Below are positions 35,890-45,071 of a stretch of 64,000 bases of DNA, in pieces. The position numbers were made by a program, and so were the translations under genes. Under the pieces are notes generated by a model. It did no database searches, was not told the DNA's origin, and worked only from the letters and a program-made list of their open reading frames with translations. Origin of the DNA: Lysobacter sp. (GTDB taxonomy: Bacteria; Pseudomonadota; Gammaproteobacteria; Xanthomonadales; Xanthomonadaceae); the NCBI GenBank assembly GCA_011526085.1, contig WYBC01000016.1:1-64000 (forward strand), in the 5' to 3' direction. Positions within the stretch are counted from its first letter, which is position 1, and each line of letters starts with the position of its first letter.

Positions 35890-37206
35890 ATGTCCGACCC
35901 CAAGACGCCGCCGCCACTGCCGCCGCGGTCCGTGGACGGTCCCGGTTCGCCCCGGGACGTCCCGCCGCTGCCCGGCACGCATCCGATCGACACGTCGAAG
36001 TTGCCCGACGCGATCCGCGAGGAACTCGAAGCGCCCGATCCGGTCGCCATCGACACCGCTTCGGCCGAACTCGCCGACGGCCTCAACCGCTGTCCGAAGT
36101 GCGGCTCGACCGACATCCGCCACAAGCCCGGCAGCGATCTGCTCGTCTGCCTGTACTGCCGCAACGAATGGGAAGGCGCGCGGGTCGAGGAACTGTTCGG
36201 ATTCGGCGAAGGCATCGACCAGCTCAGGGGCACGGTCGTCGCCTCCGGCGCGCGCGACATCACCGCCGATGCCGCCGTCCTGATGACCTTCAAGTGCACC
36301 GGCTGCGGCGCCGAGGTCACGGTCAACACCGAAAGCGCGATGACCGCGCGCTGCCACTGGTGCCGCCACGTCTTCGGCGTGAACGAACAGGTGCCCAACG
36401 GCGCGGTGCCCGACGCGGTCCTGCCCTTCCGCATCAAGAAGGACGACGCGGTCGCGCGCATCCGCCAGTTCGTCGACAAGCGGCGGCTGTTCGCGCTGAA
36501 GGAATTCAAGGAACAGTTCACGCCCGAGAACGTCGTCGGCGTCTACCTGCCCTACATGATCGTCGACGGCAACGCGAGCGCCGACGTCGCCGGCAAGGGC
36601 GAGATCAAGACCCGCGAATACACGCGCGGCACCGACAACAACAAGAAGACCTACTACGACGCCGACATCTACCAGGTGGAACGGCACGTGGACTTCACCG
36701 TCGACGACCTGCCGCTGGAATCGTCCACCGAGCGCGGCAATCTCGACACCCGGGTCAACACCAACAACATCATCAACACCATCCTGCCGTTCGACACCAA
36801 GAACGCGGTGAAGTGGAACGCGTCGTATCTGTCCGGCTTCACCTCGGAAAAGCGCAACAGCAACGTCGAGCACCTGCAGCCGCGGCTGGAAGACCAACTG
36901 CTGTCGATCGCCCGCGCACAAGTCGAAGCCTCCGTGCGCCGCTACGATCGCGGCGTGCGCTGGGAGCAGGAAAAACTCGACGTCCACGGCACGCGCTGGG
37001 TCTCGATGTATCTGCCGGTCTGGTTGTATTCGTACCATCAGCCCGGCGCCAATGGCGGCATGCTGCACTACATCGCGGTCAACGGCCGCACCGGCGAAAC
37101 CATGGGCAGCGTCCCGGTGCAGCAGTGGAAACTGCTGCTGGCCGCACTGACCACCGGCACCATCATCGAAGGCATTGCGATCGCGATTCTGGCAGGCAGC
37201 GCATGA
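35890..37206 (+). CDS. zinc-ribbon membrane protein (YdjG-like)
   Basis: 438 residues. A Pro-rich N-terminus is followed by two zinc ribbons (CPKCGSTDIRH...CLYC and CTGCGAEV...CHWC), then a large beta-rich domain (about 170-390), and a final hydrophobic segment (TTGTIIEGIAIAILAG) that anchors it. This layout, often labelled 'TFIIB-type zinc ribbon' or 'replication factor A-like', is that of Bacillus YdjG. Its stop overlaps the next gene (ATGA), so the three genes are translationally coupled. Confidence 0.8.
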   Translation: MSDPKTPPPLPPRSVDGPGSPRDVPPLPGTHPIDTSKLPDAIREELEAPDPVAIDTASAELADGLNRCPKCGSTDIRHKPGSDLLVCLYCRNEWEGARVEELFGFGEGIDQLRGTVVASGARDITADAAVLMTFKCTGCGAEVTVNTESAMTARCHWCRHVFGVNEQVPNGAVPDAVLPFRIKKDDAVARIRQFVDKRRLFALKEFKEQFTPENVVGVYLPYMIVDGNASADVAGKGEIKTREYTRGTDNNKKTYYDADIYQVERHVDFTVDDLPLESSTERGNLDTRVNTNNIINTILPFDTKNAVKWNASYLSGFTSEKRNSNVEHLQPRLEDQLLSIARAQVEASVRRYDRGVRWEQEKLDVHGTRWVSMYLPVWLYSYHQPGANGGMLHYIAVNGRTGETMGSVPVQQWKLLLAALTTGTIIEGIAIAILAGSA

Positions 37207-37457
37207 GCGACGACGGCGGACTCTGGCTTCTGCTGGCCGGCCCGGCCGGCGCGACCGCGCTGTACTGGACGCTGTACCGGTACTACCGCAACACCGACAA
37301 GTCGCACGGCTTCGAGCGCGAGACGAAAGTCGACGCGAAGCCGGTGACCGGTTCGGACGAGAAGGTCGACGAGATCACCGGCACGCAGCGCTCGCGCGTC
37401 GAAGGCGACAACGTCTCTGCCTACCGGCAGCGCGTGCAACGGATCCGGGACGACTGA
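37203..37457 (+). CDS. small single-pass membrane protein of the YdjI/YdjG operon
   Basis: 84 residues. One transmembrane segment (LWLLLAGPAGATALYWTLY), then a highly charged cytosolic tail (about 30-84). It overlaps the zinc-ribbon gene by four bases, so it probably belongs to the same membrane complex. It could be a positional analogue of Bacillus YdjH, though I see no sequence basis for homology. Confidence 0.7.
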   Translation: MSDDGGLWLLLAGPAGATALYWTLYRYYRNTDKSHGFERETKVDAKPVTGSDEKVDEITGTQRSRVEGDNVSAYRQRVQRIRDD

Positions 37458-37490
37458 AGCGTCCCCGCGCAGCGTCGCAGGACGAACTCG

Positions 37491-37510
37491 AGCCCGCCCT
37501 GCGGGTTGCC
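37491..37510. repeat. REP half-site (repeat B)
   Basis: 'gagcccgccctgcgggttg' matches one arm of the 'gggcgggctcaagcccgcc' family catalogued at 48-58 kb. Confidence 0.5.
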
Positions 37511-37610
37511 GCACTCACCGCGGTCCACAATCCGCGGCGAACATCGACACCGGACCACGGGGCGGGCGCCCTGGAGACGAGGCGCCGCGCAGCCGGTCGG
37601 CCCGGCACCG

Positions 37611-39932
37611 CTATTCGACGGCGACCGCAGTCCGGGTAGGCGCCGACAGACGAAAGGCCACCTCGCCGCAGGCCGCCGCCAGCGCACCGTCGCCATGGGC
37701 GAGCGTCAACGCGTACTCGCCCGGAGCGAGCAGTTCCAGCGGAACACGCGCCAGGAATCCGGAATCCGACAACCATGGCGCCTCCCGCGCGTCGACGACA
37801 TCGGGACGCGGCGACCGCCGCAGTGCGGGCAGGCGCCACAGCCGGCCCGTGCTCCGCTCACGCAGCAGCAACCGGGCATCGGGTGCCGAGTTCTTCGCCT
37901 TCGGATCGGAGACCCATCCCGAAACGACCAGATCGGCGAAGGGATCCAGCTCCGGAACGTTCCCTTCCATGGGCCTGCCGTTGATGAACTCGATGTTGCA
38001 GTCCCGATGCCTGCGCGAAGGCGCCGCCGCCACGATCGTCGCGCCTCCGTGCGCACGCGCGGCATCCGGCGTCCAGCGTCGCAGGGCCAGCGGCGCGACG
38101 GGCGCGGCGACCTTCGCCTGCCGGCGCGTGCCGGGCAAGACGTCGGAATACTTCATCGACAGCCGCCGCATCGCGGTCTCCATCAGCAGATCGGCTTCGG
38201 CATCGCGCCCCACCACCCACTCGACCCGGGAATCGTCGCCCTTGAGCCGGATTCGGGCCTGCGCACGACCGCAGTAGGCGTGCACCGAATTCCAGTCCGA
38301 CATCGGCGCATGGAACAGGCAACGCGGCGGCGTCGGGGTGAAGCCGAAGATGTCCGCGGTCTTGCGCTGCGTGCAGGCGCCGTCCGACACGAGAGCGGCC
38401 AGGCTCGCGAACAGGTCCGCCTGGTGGAAGGGCGTGTCGTCGCGGCCCGCGGGCACCAGCCCCGACAGCACGAAGGCCGGAATCCGCGCGCCCGCCGCCA
38501 TGCCGAACATCCGGCGCTCGGCGCCGGAGACCATCGTCATCGCCCGGTGATCGGAAACGACCACCAGAACGTTCTCGTCCAGGAACCCGCTTTGCGCCAG
38601 TCGCCGGACGAACTCGTCCATCGACTGGTCCATGTATTCGAAGACGGCCCTTTCGCCGCTCTCGAGCGTGTAGGGATGCACGTACGGATGGTGCGTCGAG
38701 ACGTTCTCCAGCACCAGCAGGCGCGGCTTGCCACGATCCTGCTGCAGCCTCGCGAGCGCCTTGCGATACAGATGATCGTCGGCCGGCGCATCGAACGCCA
38801 GGCGAGGCAGGCCGTCGTATTCGGGCGCATCGTGACCGCTGATGTCGGAGAAGCCGATCGAGGCCAGCCACTTCCCCTTGTCGGAAAACGCCAGGTTGCC
38901 GTTGGTCATGAACACCGTCTCGTACCCGAGAATGCCCATGACCTTCGGCAGGCTCGAATCCGGCGACCACGCGCCTTCGAACGGCCCCAGCTGCAGCGGC
39001 GCCTTGATCGGCGAGTAGATCGGGCGCCCGAGCAGCAGCGAGACCAGGCCCGCGTTGGTATTCGAACCGCCCGCATGGAAGTTGGGGTAATAACGGCCCT
39101 GGCGGGCCAGATCGTCCAGTCGCGGCGTCCAGTCGTTGAGGCCCGAAAACAACCGGCTGTGATACGGCGACCACGACTCCGCGATCAGCACGACGATGTT
39201 CGGCCGGCGCGCGCTTCCGGCGAGACAACTCGCGGGGCCGCCCGCCAGTCGCTGCTCGATCTGCGCCTGCATGTCGTCGGAGTACGCCGCAGACGCGCCA
39301 TCCGTCATGTTGTGGGCGATCACGTTGCGGATCGCCCAGATGCTGGGCGATTCGTAGGGCAGCATCATCCTGGCCGACTGCGCGACCAGCAGCGCGACCG
39401 CGAGGACGACGGCCACCCGCTTCGCCGCGACGCTGCGCGCGGGCCTGATCAGCACGCAGCCGAGGACGATCGCGGCCAGCATCGCCCCCGTGCCGTAAAC
39501 GACCGTCCGCCCAGCGGCATGAAGCAGCTGTCTCCACACCACGTCGAACTGTTGCCCGTAAACCACCACGTCGCGCAGGTCGAGGCGCACGAAGAAGTTC
39601 CGGTAGATCGCCAGATCCAGCAGATAGACGATGCCGATGGCGAGCGTGAAAAGTCGCAGTGGCACGACCCATGCCCGCGTCTTCAGGAATCGCGACAGCG
39701 CGTACGCGCACAGCGCCAGCAGGATCAACGGCAGGTCTTCCAGCAGCTGCAATTTCACCAGACAGCTGTCGCAGCTGATCTCTTCCGACAGCGGAATCGA
39801 AACCAGTTTCGCGCGTAGACCGAACAGCACCACCGCGACAGAGAGGATGGACACCCACGGCATGGCGGCGGAAACACGGGACAGAATGGAAGGCTTTTCG
39901 GTGGAACGCATGGGACGGATCGGTATGGCCAT
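37611..39932 (-). CDS. membrane sulfatase of the LTA synthase/phosphoglycerol transferase type
   Basis: 773 residues from ATG 39932. Four to five N-terminal transmembrane helices (to about 210) precede a periplasmic alkaline-phosphatase-superfamily domain: VVLIAESWSPYHSRL for metal binding, GGSNTNAGL with the probable threonine nucleophile, and VVVSDHRAM as the late metal site. A C-terminal ~180-residue beta-domain ends the protein (LELLAPGEYALTLAHG). Such enzymes move phosphoglycerol, phosphoethanolamine or similar groups between envelope molecules. The exact donor and acceptor are unknown. Confidence 0.85.
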   Translation of the reverse strand: MAIPIRPMRSTEKPSILSRVSAAMPWVSILSVAVVLFGLRAKLVSIPLSEEISCDSCLVKLQLLEDLPLILLALCAYALSRFLKTRAWVVPLRLFTLAIGIVYLLDLAIYRNFFVRLDLRDVVVYGQQFDVVWRQLLHAAGRTVVYGTGAMLAAIVLGCVLIRPARSVAAKRVAVVLAVALLVAQSARMMLPYESPSIWAIRNVIAHNMTDGASAAYSDDMQAQIEQRLAGGPASCLAGSARRPNIVVLIAESWSPYHSRLFSGLNDWTPRLDDLARQGRYYPNFHAGGSNTNAGLVSLLLGRPIYSPIKAPLQLGPFEGAWSPDSSLPKVMGILGYETVFMTNGNLAFSDKGKWLASIGFSDISGHDAPEYDGLPRLAFDAPADDHLYRKALARLQQDRGKPRLLVLENVSTHHPYVHPYTLESGERAVFEYMDQSMDEFVRRLAQSGFLDENVLVVVSDHRAMTMVSGAERRMFGMAAGARIPAFVLSGLVPAGRDDTPFHQADLFASLAALVSDGACTQRKTADIFGFTPTPPRCLFHAPMSDWNSVHAYCGRAQARIRLKGDDSRVEWVVGRDAEADLLMETAMRRLSMKYSDVLPGTRRQAKVAAPVAPLALRRWTPDAARAHGGATIVAAAPSRRHRDCNIEFINGRPMEGNVPELDPFADLVVSGWVSDPKAKNSAPDARLLLRERSTGRLWRLPALRRSPRPDVVDAREAPWLSDSGFLARVPLELLAPGEYALTLAHGDGALAAACGEVAFRLSAPTRTAVAVE

Positions 39933-40571
39933 GGGTGCGGTGCGCCGACAGCGTCGCGGCGACGCCATCGCAATGGAACGCGCCGAAGGACGTGCGGTTG
40001 ACAGCAGGCGTGGATGGAAAAGGCGTCAGGGCGAAGCGGAACCGGAGCAAGCCGGCCATCGGTGACCTTGCGCACGCGTCCCTGAGGGCGCATCACGAGG
40101 ATGCGGGCCGTCATCGCACATCGATGCCATCGATGGCTGGGCGCGCCCCTCGACGCCTTCAGTGCGCGAATTATCGCCCGACTCGACACGCACCACCAGC
40201 ACCCGCATCGCATCCGCGGCGAGGTGTGAACGCGCGCACGGAAATCATGTGCATCCCGGCAGAACGACAGGCATCGGCGCGCGCAGCGTGGCGAAAAACT
40301 GAACGAACGCAGCCAGCGATGCGCACGCGTACCAGCGCATGGACGCGGCGTATCCGACGATGCCCGCACGGCGGCATGCGGAAGAAAAATGCCGCGGGCC
40401 CGAAGCAAACGATCGTGGGCCGTTGCATGGCGAAACGGCGCTTCGCGGATGCGCCTCCCGCCTGCGGGCTCGACTCCCGGACCGCAGGAGCGCGCCCACG
40501 CCCTCATCGCGATTCCCCGGCACGGGGTTCCCCCTTACACTGTCCGGACCACAAGGACAGCCGGGGCAGGG
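39933..40571. other. 639-bp intergenic region between divergent sulfatase and sulfotransferase genes
   Basis: No reading frame here has a credible start, and all are shadows. The region presumably holds the two divergent promoters. GC falls slightly near 40150-40200. I see no conserved element. Confidence 0.5.
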
Positions 40572-41714
40572 ATGAAAAAGGCGTTGATCAAGTTCAGTTC
40601 GTCGATCCTGAACGCACTGGTGTTCCACAATCTGGTCAAACGCCCGTTTCTGGAGATCGGCGCGCTGTTCAAGCGGTCGTCCAGCCGGTTCGAGCCCGCG
40701 GCCGCCGCCGCGGACGACAAGACACTGTGCTTTCTGCTGGGGTCGCCCAGAAGCGGCACCACGCTGTCCTCGATCCTGCTCGATTACACCGACGGCATCA
40801 CCAGCCCGCCGGAACTGTACCTGGCGACGTACGACACGCTGCGTCAGCGCAAGGACATGCTGGAGCAGACCATCTACAAGGCGGTGCGGATCGGGCTCGC
40901 GCAGGCGCTCTCCCGCGCCGATCGCACCTCACTGGCGGCCGGATACGCGAAGATGAAGGACGCGGAACGGCAGGACCGCGCGACGTCCGACCTCTACGCC
41001 TACCTGCAGGCCCGTGCGGCGCCCGTCTTCATCGACAAGACGCCGTTTTATCTGTCGTATCTGTCGGATGAGCTGTTCCTGCAGCGGTATCCGAAAGCGA
41101 AATACATCTACGTCTATCGCCATCCGTTGTCGGTGATCCAGTCGCAGAAGACGCAGCTCGACTCGCTGTCCGACGCGCGGTTCCGGAAATTCGGAATGCA
41201 GGCGCAGGAAAAGCACAAACGCGGCGAGATCGGACTCTTCGCGATGGCGTTCGCGAAGCGCGAAGCCTTCAAGGAATTCCAGGACTACAAGATGGAGGCG
41301 CAGCTGAAGTACGACTTCGACAAGTTCAAGATCCTGGAATCGTGGTGGCTGTACGAAAACCGCCGCACGGTCGAGTACCTGAAGCGGATCCCGGAAGACC
41401 AGAAGTTCGTCTACGCGTTCGAGTCGCTGGTCCGGGATCCGGAAGGCACCCTGGCCGCGCTGTACGCGTTTCTGGGCATCGACGCGGACCCGCGCAAGGC
41501 CATCGATGCCTACGAGCGCAAGAAGGCTCCGGATACGATCGGATCGATCCTGGGCGCGTTCTGGAACTGGGAGATCGGCGACCCGAACCAGATCTTCATG
41601 GCCGGCAAGATCGAGTCCTCGCGCGCGGGCGAATGGAAGCGGCATGCGCATCTGTGGGACAAGCTCGAACCGGAAACGCAGCAGTTGGCGATGGAACTGG
41701 GATACACGAACTGA
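40572..41714 (+). CDS. sulfotransferase family protein
   Basis: 380 residues. FLLGSPRSGTTLSSILL (about 57-73) is the 5'-phosphosulfate-binding loop, and YIYVYRHPLSVIQSQ is the 3'-phosphate segment with the conserved Arg. IDKTPFYLSYL sits between them as in bacterial carbohydrate and amino-acid-type sulfotransferases. It would transfer sulfate from PAPS to an unknown acceptor. It is divergent from the sulfatase-superfamily gene, which hints at envelope modification. The start follows GGCAGGG. Confidence 0.85.
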   Translation: MKKALIKFSSSILNALVFHNLVKRPFLEIGALFKRSSSRFEPAAAAADDKTLCFLLGSPRSGTTLSSILLDYTDGITSPPELYLATYDTLRQRKDMLEQTIYKAVRIGLAQALSRADRTSLAAGYAKMKDAERQDRATSDLYAYLQARAAPVFIDKTPFYLSYLSDELFLQRYPKAKYIYVYRHPLSVIQSQKTQLDSLSDARFRKFGMQAQEKHKRGEIGLFAMAFAKREAFKEFQDYKMEAQLKYDFDKFKILESWWLYENRRTVEYLKRIPEDQKFVYAFESLVRDPEGTLAALYAFLGIDADPRKAIDAYERKKAPDTIGSILGAFWNWEIGDPNQIFMAGKIESSRAGEWKRHAHLWDKLEPETQQLAMELGYTN

Positions 41715-41840
41715 CGACCCGCCCTCGCTCGCGACGGATCGCGCCCACCGCCCTGCGGCATGACCGCAGGCGCCGTTTCGCGCGACAATGACCGCACGGC
41801 ACGCGCGGTGCCGCGCAGGATCGGACAGCGGCGAACAGAC

Positions 41841-42431
41841 ATGCGGACTTTCGTACTCAGGGCACGGGCGGCACCGACCGAGAGCCAGAAACTGTGGGAA
41901 TCGGTCGGCGGCGAGGCCCACACCGAGATCCTGGCGCATACGCTGATGAACGCGATCTTCATCGCCCAGTCGCATCGCCCGGACGTCGTCGTCTACCTCG
42001 TGCTGGAAAGCACCCGCGATTTCTCGCGCACGATCCGGTTCGAGATCAATGCGATGCACGCGCTCGGCGGCTTCGACGAGCGCGCCCTGCTGAGCAAGGT
42101 GGCCAAGGCGCTGGACGCATCGCGGGGCATGGGCAAGGAAGAGACCCGCCCGGTGGAATCGGGCGTCGACGTGCGGACGCTGAGCTTCGAAAAACTGGTG
42201 CAGACGCTCGCAGAAGACCACCAGCTGTTCCTGATGGACCGCAAGGGCACGCCGATCCGCGACATCACGTTCGCGGACAAGCCCTGCTTCCTGCTCACCG
42301 ACCATATCCCGATGCCGAAGAAGATCATCCCCGGCCTCGAACGCATGGGCGCGAAGAAGATCACGCTGGGACCGACCATGCTGTTCGCGTCGCAATGCGT
42401 GACCCTGATCCACCACGCGCTGGATCAGTAA
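41841..42431 (+). CDS. putative pseudouridine methyltransferase (TrmY family, SPOUT fold)
   Basis: 196 residues matching the TrmY/COG1901 family along its length: MRTFVLRARAAPT, LGGFDERALLSKVAKAL, and the SPOUT knot LGPTMLFASQCVTLIHHAL. Archaeal TrmY makes N1-methylpseudouridine at tRNA position 54, a position that is m5U in most bacteria. Scattered gamma-proteobacteria carry TrmY-like proteins of unproven target. Inner ATG 41841 chosen for the family N-terminus. Confidence 0.85.
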   Translation: MRTFVLRARAAPTESQKLWESVGGEAHTEILAHTLMNAIFIAQSHRPDVVVYLVLESTRDFSRTIRFEINAMHALGGFDERALLSKVAKALDASRGMGKEETRPVESGVDVRTLSFEKLVQTLAEDHQLFLMDRKGTPIRDITFADKPCFLLTDHIPMPKKIIPGLERMGAKKITLGPTMLFASQCVTLIHHALDQ

Positions 42432-42534
42432 GCCCTCTCGAATGGGGATCAGCACCGTGCGGAACGACGTGGTGCTGCATTCAACACCACCCCGCAACCA
42501 ACACCGCGTGATCGGCTGAATTCAAGCCCGCGGG

Positions 42535-42852
42535 TCACATCGCCGCGTCGGACCGCCAAGAAACGATCTCACGAACATCCAGAACATCGATCAGCCGGTC
42601 GATGTCCGTCATCGCCGATTCGACAATGGCCTCCGGCCCATCCGGAATCGCGAAATGAAACACGATCAGCACATCATGGCCATCGACACGATATCCCCAG
42701 TACTCGCATGGACCCGGCTCGCCGTCTTCCGCATCCATCCGTCGATGCGCCTCACCGAAACGGCGAAGCATGTCCTCGTGAGACAACTTGAAGGCGAGAC
42801 AGTCGCGATAGCCGCTCGGGTAATACGGCGGCGCCTGGTCCAGTTGAATCAT
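42535..42852 (-). CDS. small orphan protein, 105 residues, unknown
   Basis: Acidic (about 20 Asp/Glu), cytosolic, no recognised domain. Start MIQLDQAPPYYPSGY. Its base composition is less GC-rich than its neighbours. The size, acidity and orphan setting resemble immunity genes of polymorphic toxins, but no toxin is adjacent. Confidence 0.55.
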   Translation of the reverse strand: MIQLDQAPPYYPSGYRDCLAFKLSHEDMLRRFGEAHRRMDAEDGEPGPCEYWGYRVDGHDVLIVFHFAIPDGPEAIVESAMTDIDRLIDVLDVREIVSWRSDAAM

Positions 42853-42969
42853 CAGCGCCTCGAAGTATTACCGCCGTTTACGTGATTCTGGCGGAGTTCG
42901 CCGTGCTCATCGCCATCCTGCGAGCCTACCCTGTGCGCGCCATCGCCACAACACAGCCGCCCTGGCGCA

Positions 42970-43335
42970 CTAGGCAGCAGTCCCCCAACACACCAGCCAA
43001 TACAGCTGACCCGATCTCCAGACATACTCTTCTGCATTCCATTCGGTTCTGAATGAGCAGACCGAGGATACGTCGCCAAGCTCCGGCGTGTAGTCCGGCA
43101 TTGGCGTGATCTTCAGGAGTTGAGCAATCGCCGATCGGAGTTCTGCAGCACTGCGCGACTTCTGTCTGGCGCTCGATAGATATTTTTCAAAGTTCTCATC
43201 CGAGTCCGTGCCGCGGAACAGGGCGCGCATTGCGGCCGCATAGAACCTTTCCGGAGAGTCGTGCAAGGACACGTCATCCGAAACGAATTCGATCATCGAT
43301 TCATTTCTTACGTTCTGCGCACGAATGATCTTCAT
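42970..43335 (-). CDS. small orphan protein, 121 residues, unknown
   Basis: Helical and rich in Arg/Glu, with no signal or membrane segment; ends in YVWRSGQLYWLVCWGTAA. The DNA here (about 42.9-43.35 kb) is visibly less GC-rich than the flanks, suggesting acquisition. Possibly an orphan immunity protein like the one at 42535-42852. Function unknown. Confidence 0.55.
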   Translation of the reverse strand: MKIIRAQNVRNESMIEFVSDDVSLHDSPERFYAAAMRALFRGTDSDENFEKYLSSARQKSRSAAELRSAIAQLLKITPMPDYTPELGDVSSVCSFRTEWNAEEYVWRSGQLYWLVCWGTAA

Positions 43336-43378
43336 TTCGGCCGTCGCCTTTCGCAGAGTGGGTCTTTCTGCTTGACAG

Positions 43379-43987
43379 CTACAACGCCATCAGCGCGTAT
43401 CCCGTCCACTGCGATCCCGTGACCTGCAGCGTCCCGCCATCGATCACCTCGGTCCGGCTCAGGCTGATTTCCTCCTGCACCAGCCGCTGGCCCCTGGTCG
43501 CGAACTGCGACACCACGGCGACGGAGATCGATCCGCGGACGTCCTCCATCAGAATCCCACCGGGCCAGACCACCTGCGGCGGATAGACCGGATCGCCGCC
43601 CTTGAGGATCGACACTTCGACACCGATCGGAAAGCGGTTGGCGACGCGCACCTCGTTCACCACCAGATCCGTGAAGATCTGGTGGATGACCGCGCCGGTG
43701 GCCTGCCGATCCTCGGACGTGATGCTGTCGATCGAGAACGCGGCGGTGGTCTCGGCGAAGGCGACGGTCGCCGTCGTGGTATCCAGTTCGGAGGGCCTGG
43801 ATGGATCGCCGGCATAGCGGGCCTGCACCGCGAAATCGGGAGGAATGTTCACCGTCGTCGAACCGCCCGGAGGCGGCGACACGATCTTCCATGCGATGGC
43901 GGCCAGATTGGGATTGAGCGCCGGCGCCATGAACAGCGCCAGGCGCACCATCTCGTCGGTCCTGTTGATCAGCGTGATCTTCGCCAT
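43379..43987 (-). CDS. hypothetical beta-sandwich protein
   Basis: 202 residues, no signal peptide, GAGGAGG upstream of the ATG. The strand-rich pattern (KITLINRTDEMVRLALFMAP ... GGSTTVNIPPDFAVQARY ... VVSQFATRGQRLVQEEISLS) suggests two beta-sandwich domains of about 95 residues. I do not recognise the family. Normal codon use for this genome. Confidence 0.65.
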   Translation of the reverse strand: MAKITLINRTDEMVRLALFMAPALNPNLAAIAWKIVSPPPGGSTTVNIPPDFAVQARYAGDPSRPSELDTTTATVAFAETTAAFSIDSITSEDRQATGAVIHQIFTDLVVNEVRVANRFPIGVEVSILKGGDPVYPPQVVWPGGILMEDVRGSISVAVVSQFATRGQRLVQEEISLSRTEVIDGGTLQVTGSQWTGYALMAL

Positions 43988-44118
43988 GCGCGACGCCTCC
44001 TCATTCCGTTCCAGCCAATACGCACCGCTGCCCGAAATCCGGCCAGACCCGCGGAACCGACCTGCGCTTTCCCCGGGAGCGATTCACGGGAACACCGCCA
44101 ACGCCGACCCGCGTGCGC

Positions 44119-44988
44119 TCAATGCCCATGCCCGTGCCCGGGCGCGCCGAGCTGCGCGGCCTGCCGATAGATCTCGTATTCGGCCCGATTCAACGCGAAG
44201 CCTTCCAGTGCGAACAGCGCGCGGCTCCGCTCCTCGCCGCTGGTCCGCGGATCGCCGGCGATCGCCAGCAGGATCTCCTTCAACGGATCCGACCGCACGC
44301 GCTCGGCGGTGATCCCGCCGATGGCCGCCAGCCTCACCCGTTCGTCGGGATCGCGCATGGCTTCGCGCAGCGCGTTCTCCAGCCCGTCGCCGCGATCCCA
44401 CTGCGATGTCTGCAGGACGCTCGCGGCACGGACTTCCGGGTCGGGATGCGCGCGCAGGTCGGTCAGCCGGGCCACGAGCGGCGCGGCGTCTTCGGACGCG
44501 ATCATGGTCGGCGCCAGCATGTCGACCAGTTTCGTGAGCATGGCGGGATCCCGTTCCCGGTCGATCTCGCTCACCAGGAAACCGCGCACGTCCGCATCGC
44601 TCAGGGGAAAGGCCTTGAGCAGTTCGAGTCCTTCCTGTCGGGCGACTGGCTCGCGGCTCGCGGCCAGCGCGAGGGCGAATCGCTTCACCTCGTCGTCGGG
44701 ATTGGCCTGCAGGGTCGCCAGCAGCGCGCCGCGCTTGTCCAGTTCCGTCTCGAGCGTGTAACGACGCATCAACTCCCGCAGGTCGATTCCGTTCGCCCCG
44801 GGACGGCCCGCGCCGTTCGCGACCGCGGGCGCCGTCGTGGCATCGGCCCGATCCGCGCGACCCGCGGGCGTCGCCACGCGGGCCGCGGAATCCGCCGCCT
44901 CGTGCCGACCGAACGCCACCCATGCGCCCACGATCGCCACGAGCGCGACGGCGGCGGGCAACGCGAGGCGTGACGGGCGCGCATGCAT
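44119..44988 (-). CDS. HEAT-repeat periplasmic-facing membrane protein
   Basis: 289 residues from ATG 44988, chosen because AGGAGGAAGG lies nine bases upstream. N-terminal membrane anchor (LPAAVALVAIVGAWVAF), then a Thr/Ala/Pro linker and HEAT-like helical pairs (DPEVRAASVLQTSQW, DPDERVRLAAIGGITAE). It ends in GHGHGH, which could bind metal. Encoded 83 bases downstream of the M23 peptidase gene on the same strand; it may assist that enzyme, though this is only positional. Confidence 0.7.
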   Translation of the reverse strand: MHARPSRLALPAAVALVAIVGAWVAFGRHEAADSAARVATPAGRADRADATTAPAVANGAGRPGANGIDLRELMRRYTLETELDKRGALLATLQANPDDEVKRFALALAASREPVARQEGLELLKAFPLSDADVRGFLVSEIDRERDPAMLTKLVDMLAPTMIASEDAAPLVARLTDLRAHPDPEVRAASVLQTSQWDRGDGLENALREAMRDPDERVRLAAIGGITAERVRSDPLKEILLAIAGDPRTSGEERSRALFALEGFALNRAEYEIYRQAAQLGAPGHGHGH

Positions 44989-45071
44989 GAGACGAATCCT
45001 TCCTCCTGCCAGCGGGTTCGCCGGCACCGGCGGCTGTTCCGCCATCCGGTGCCGGGATCATCGGGACGCGA

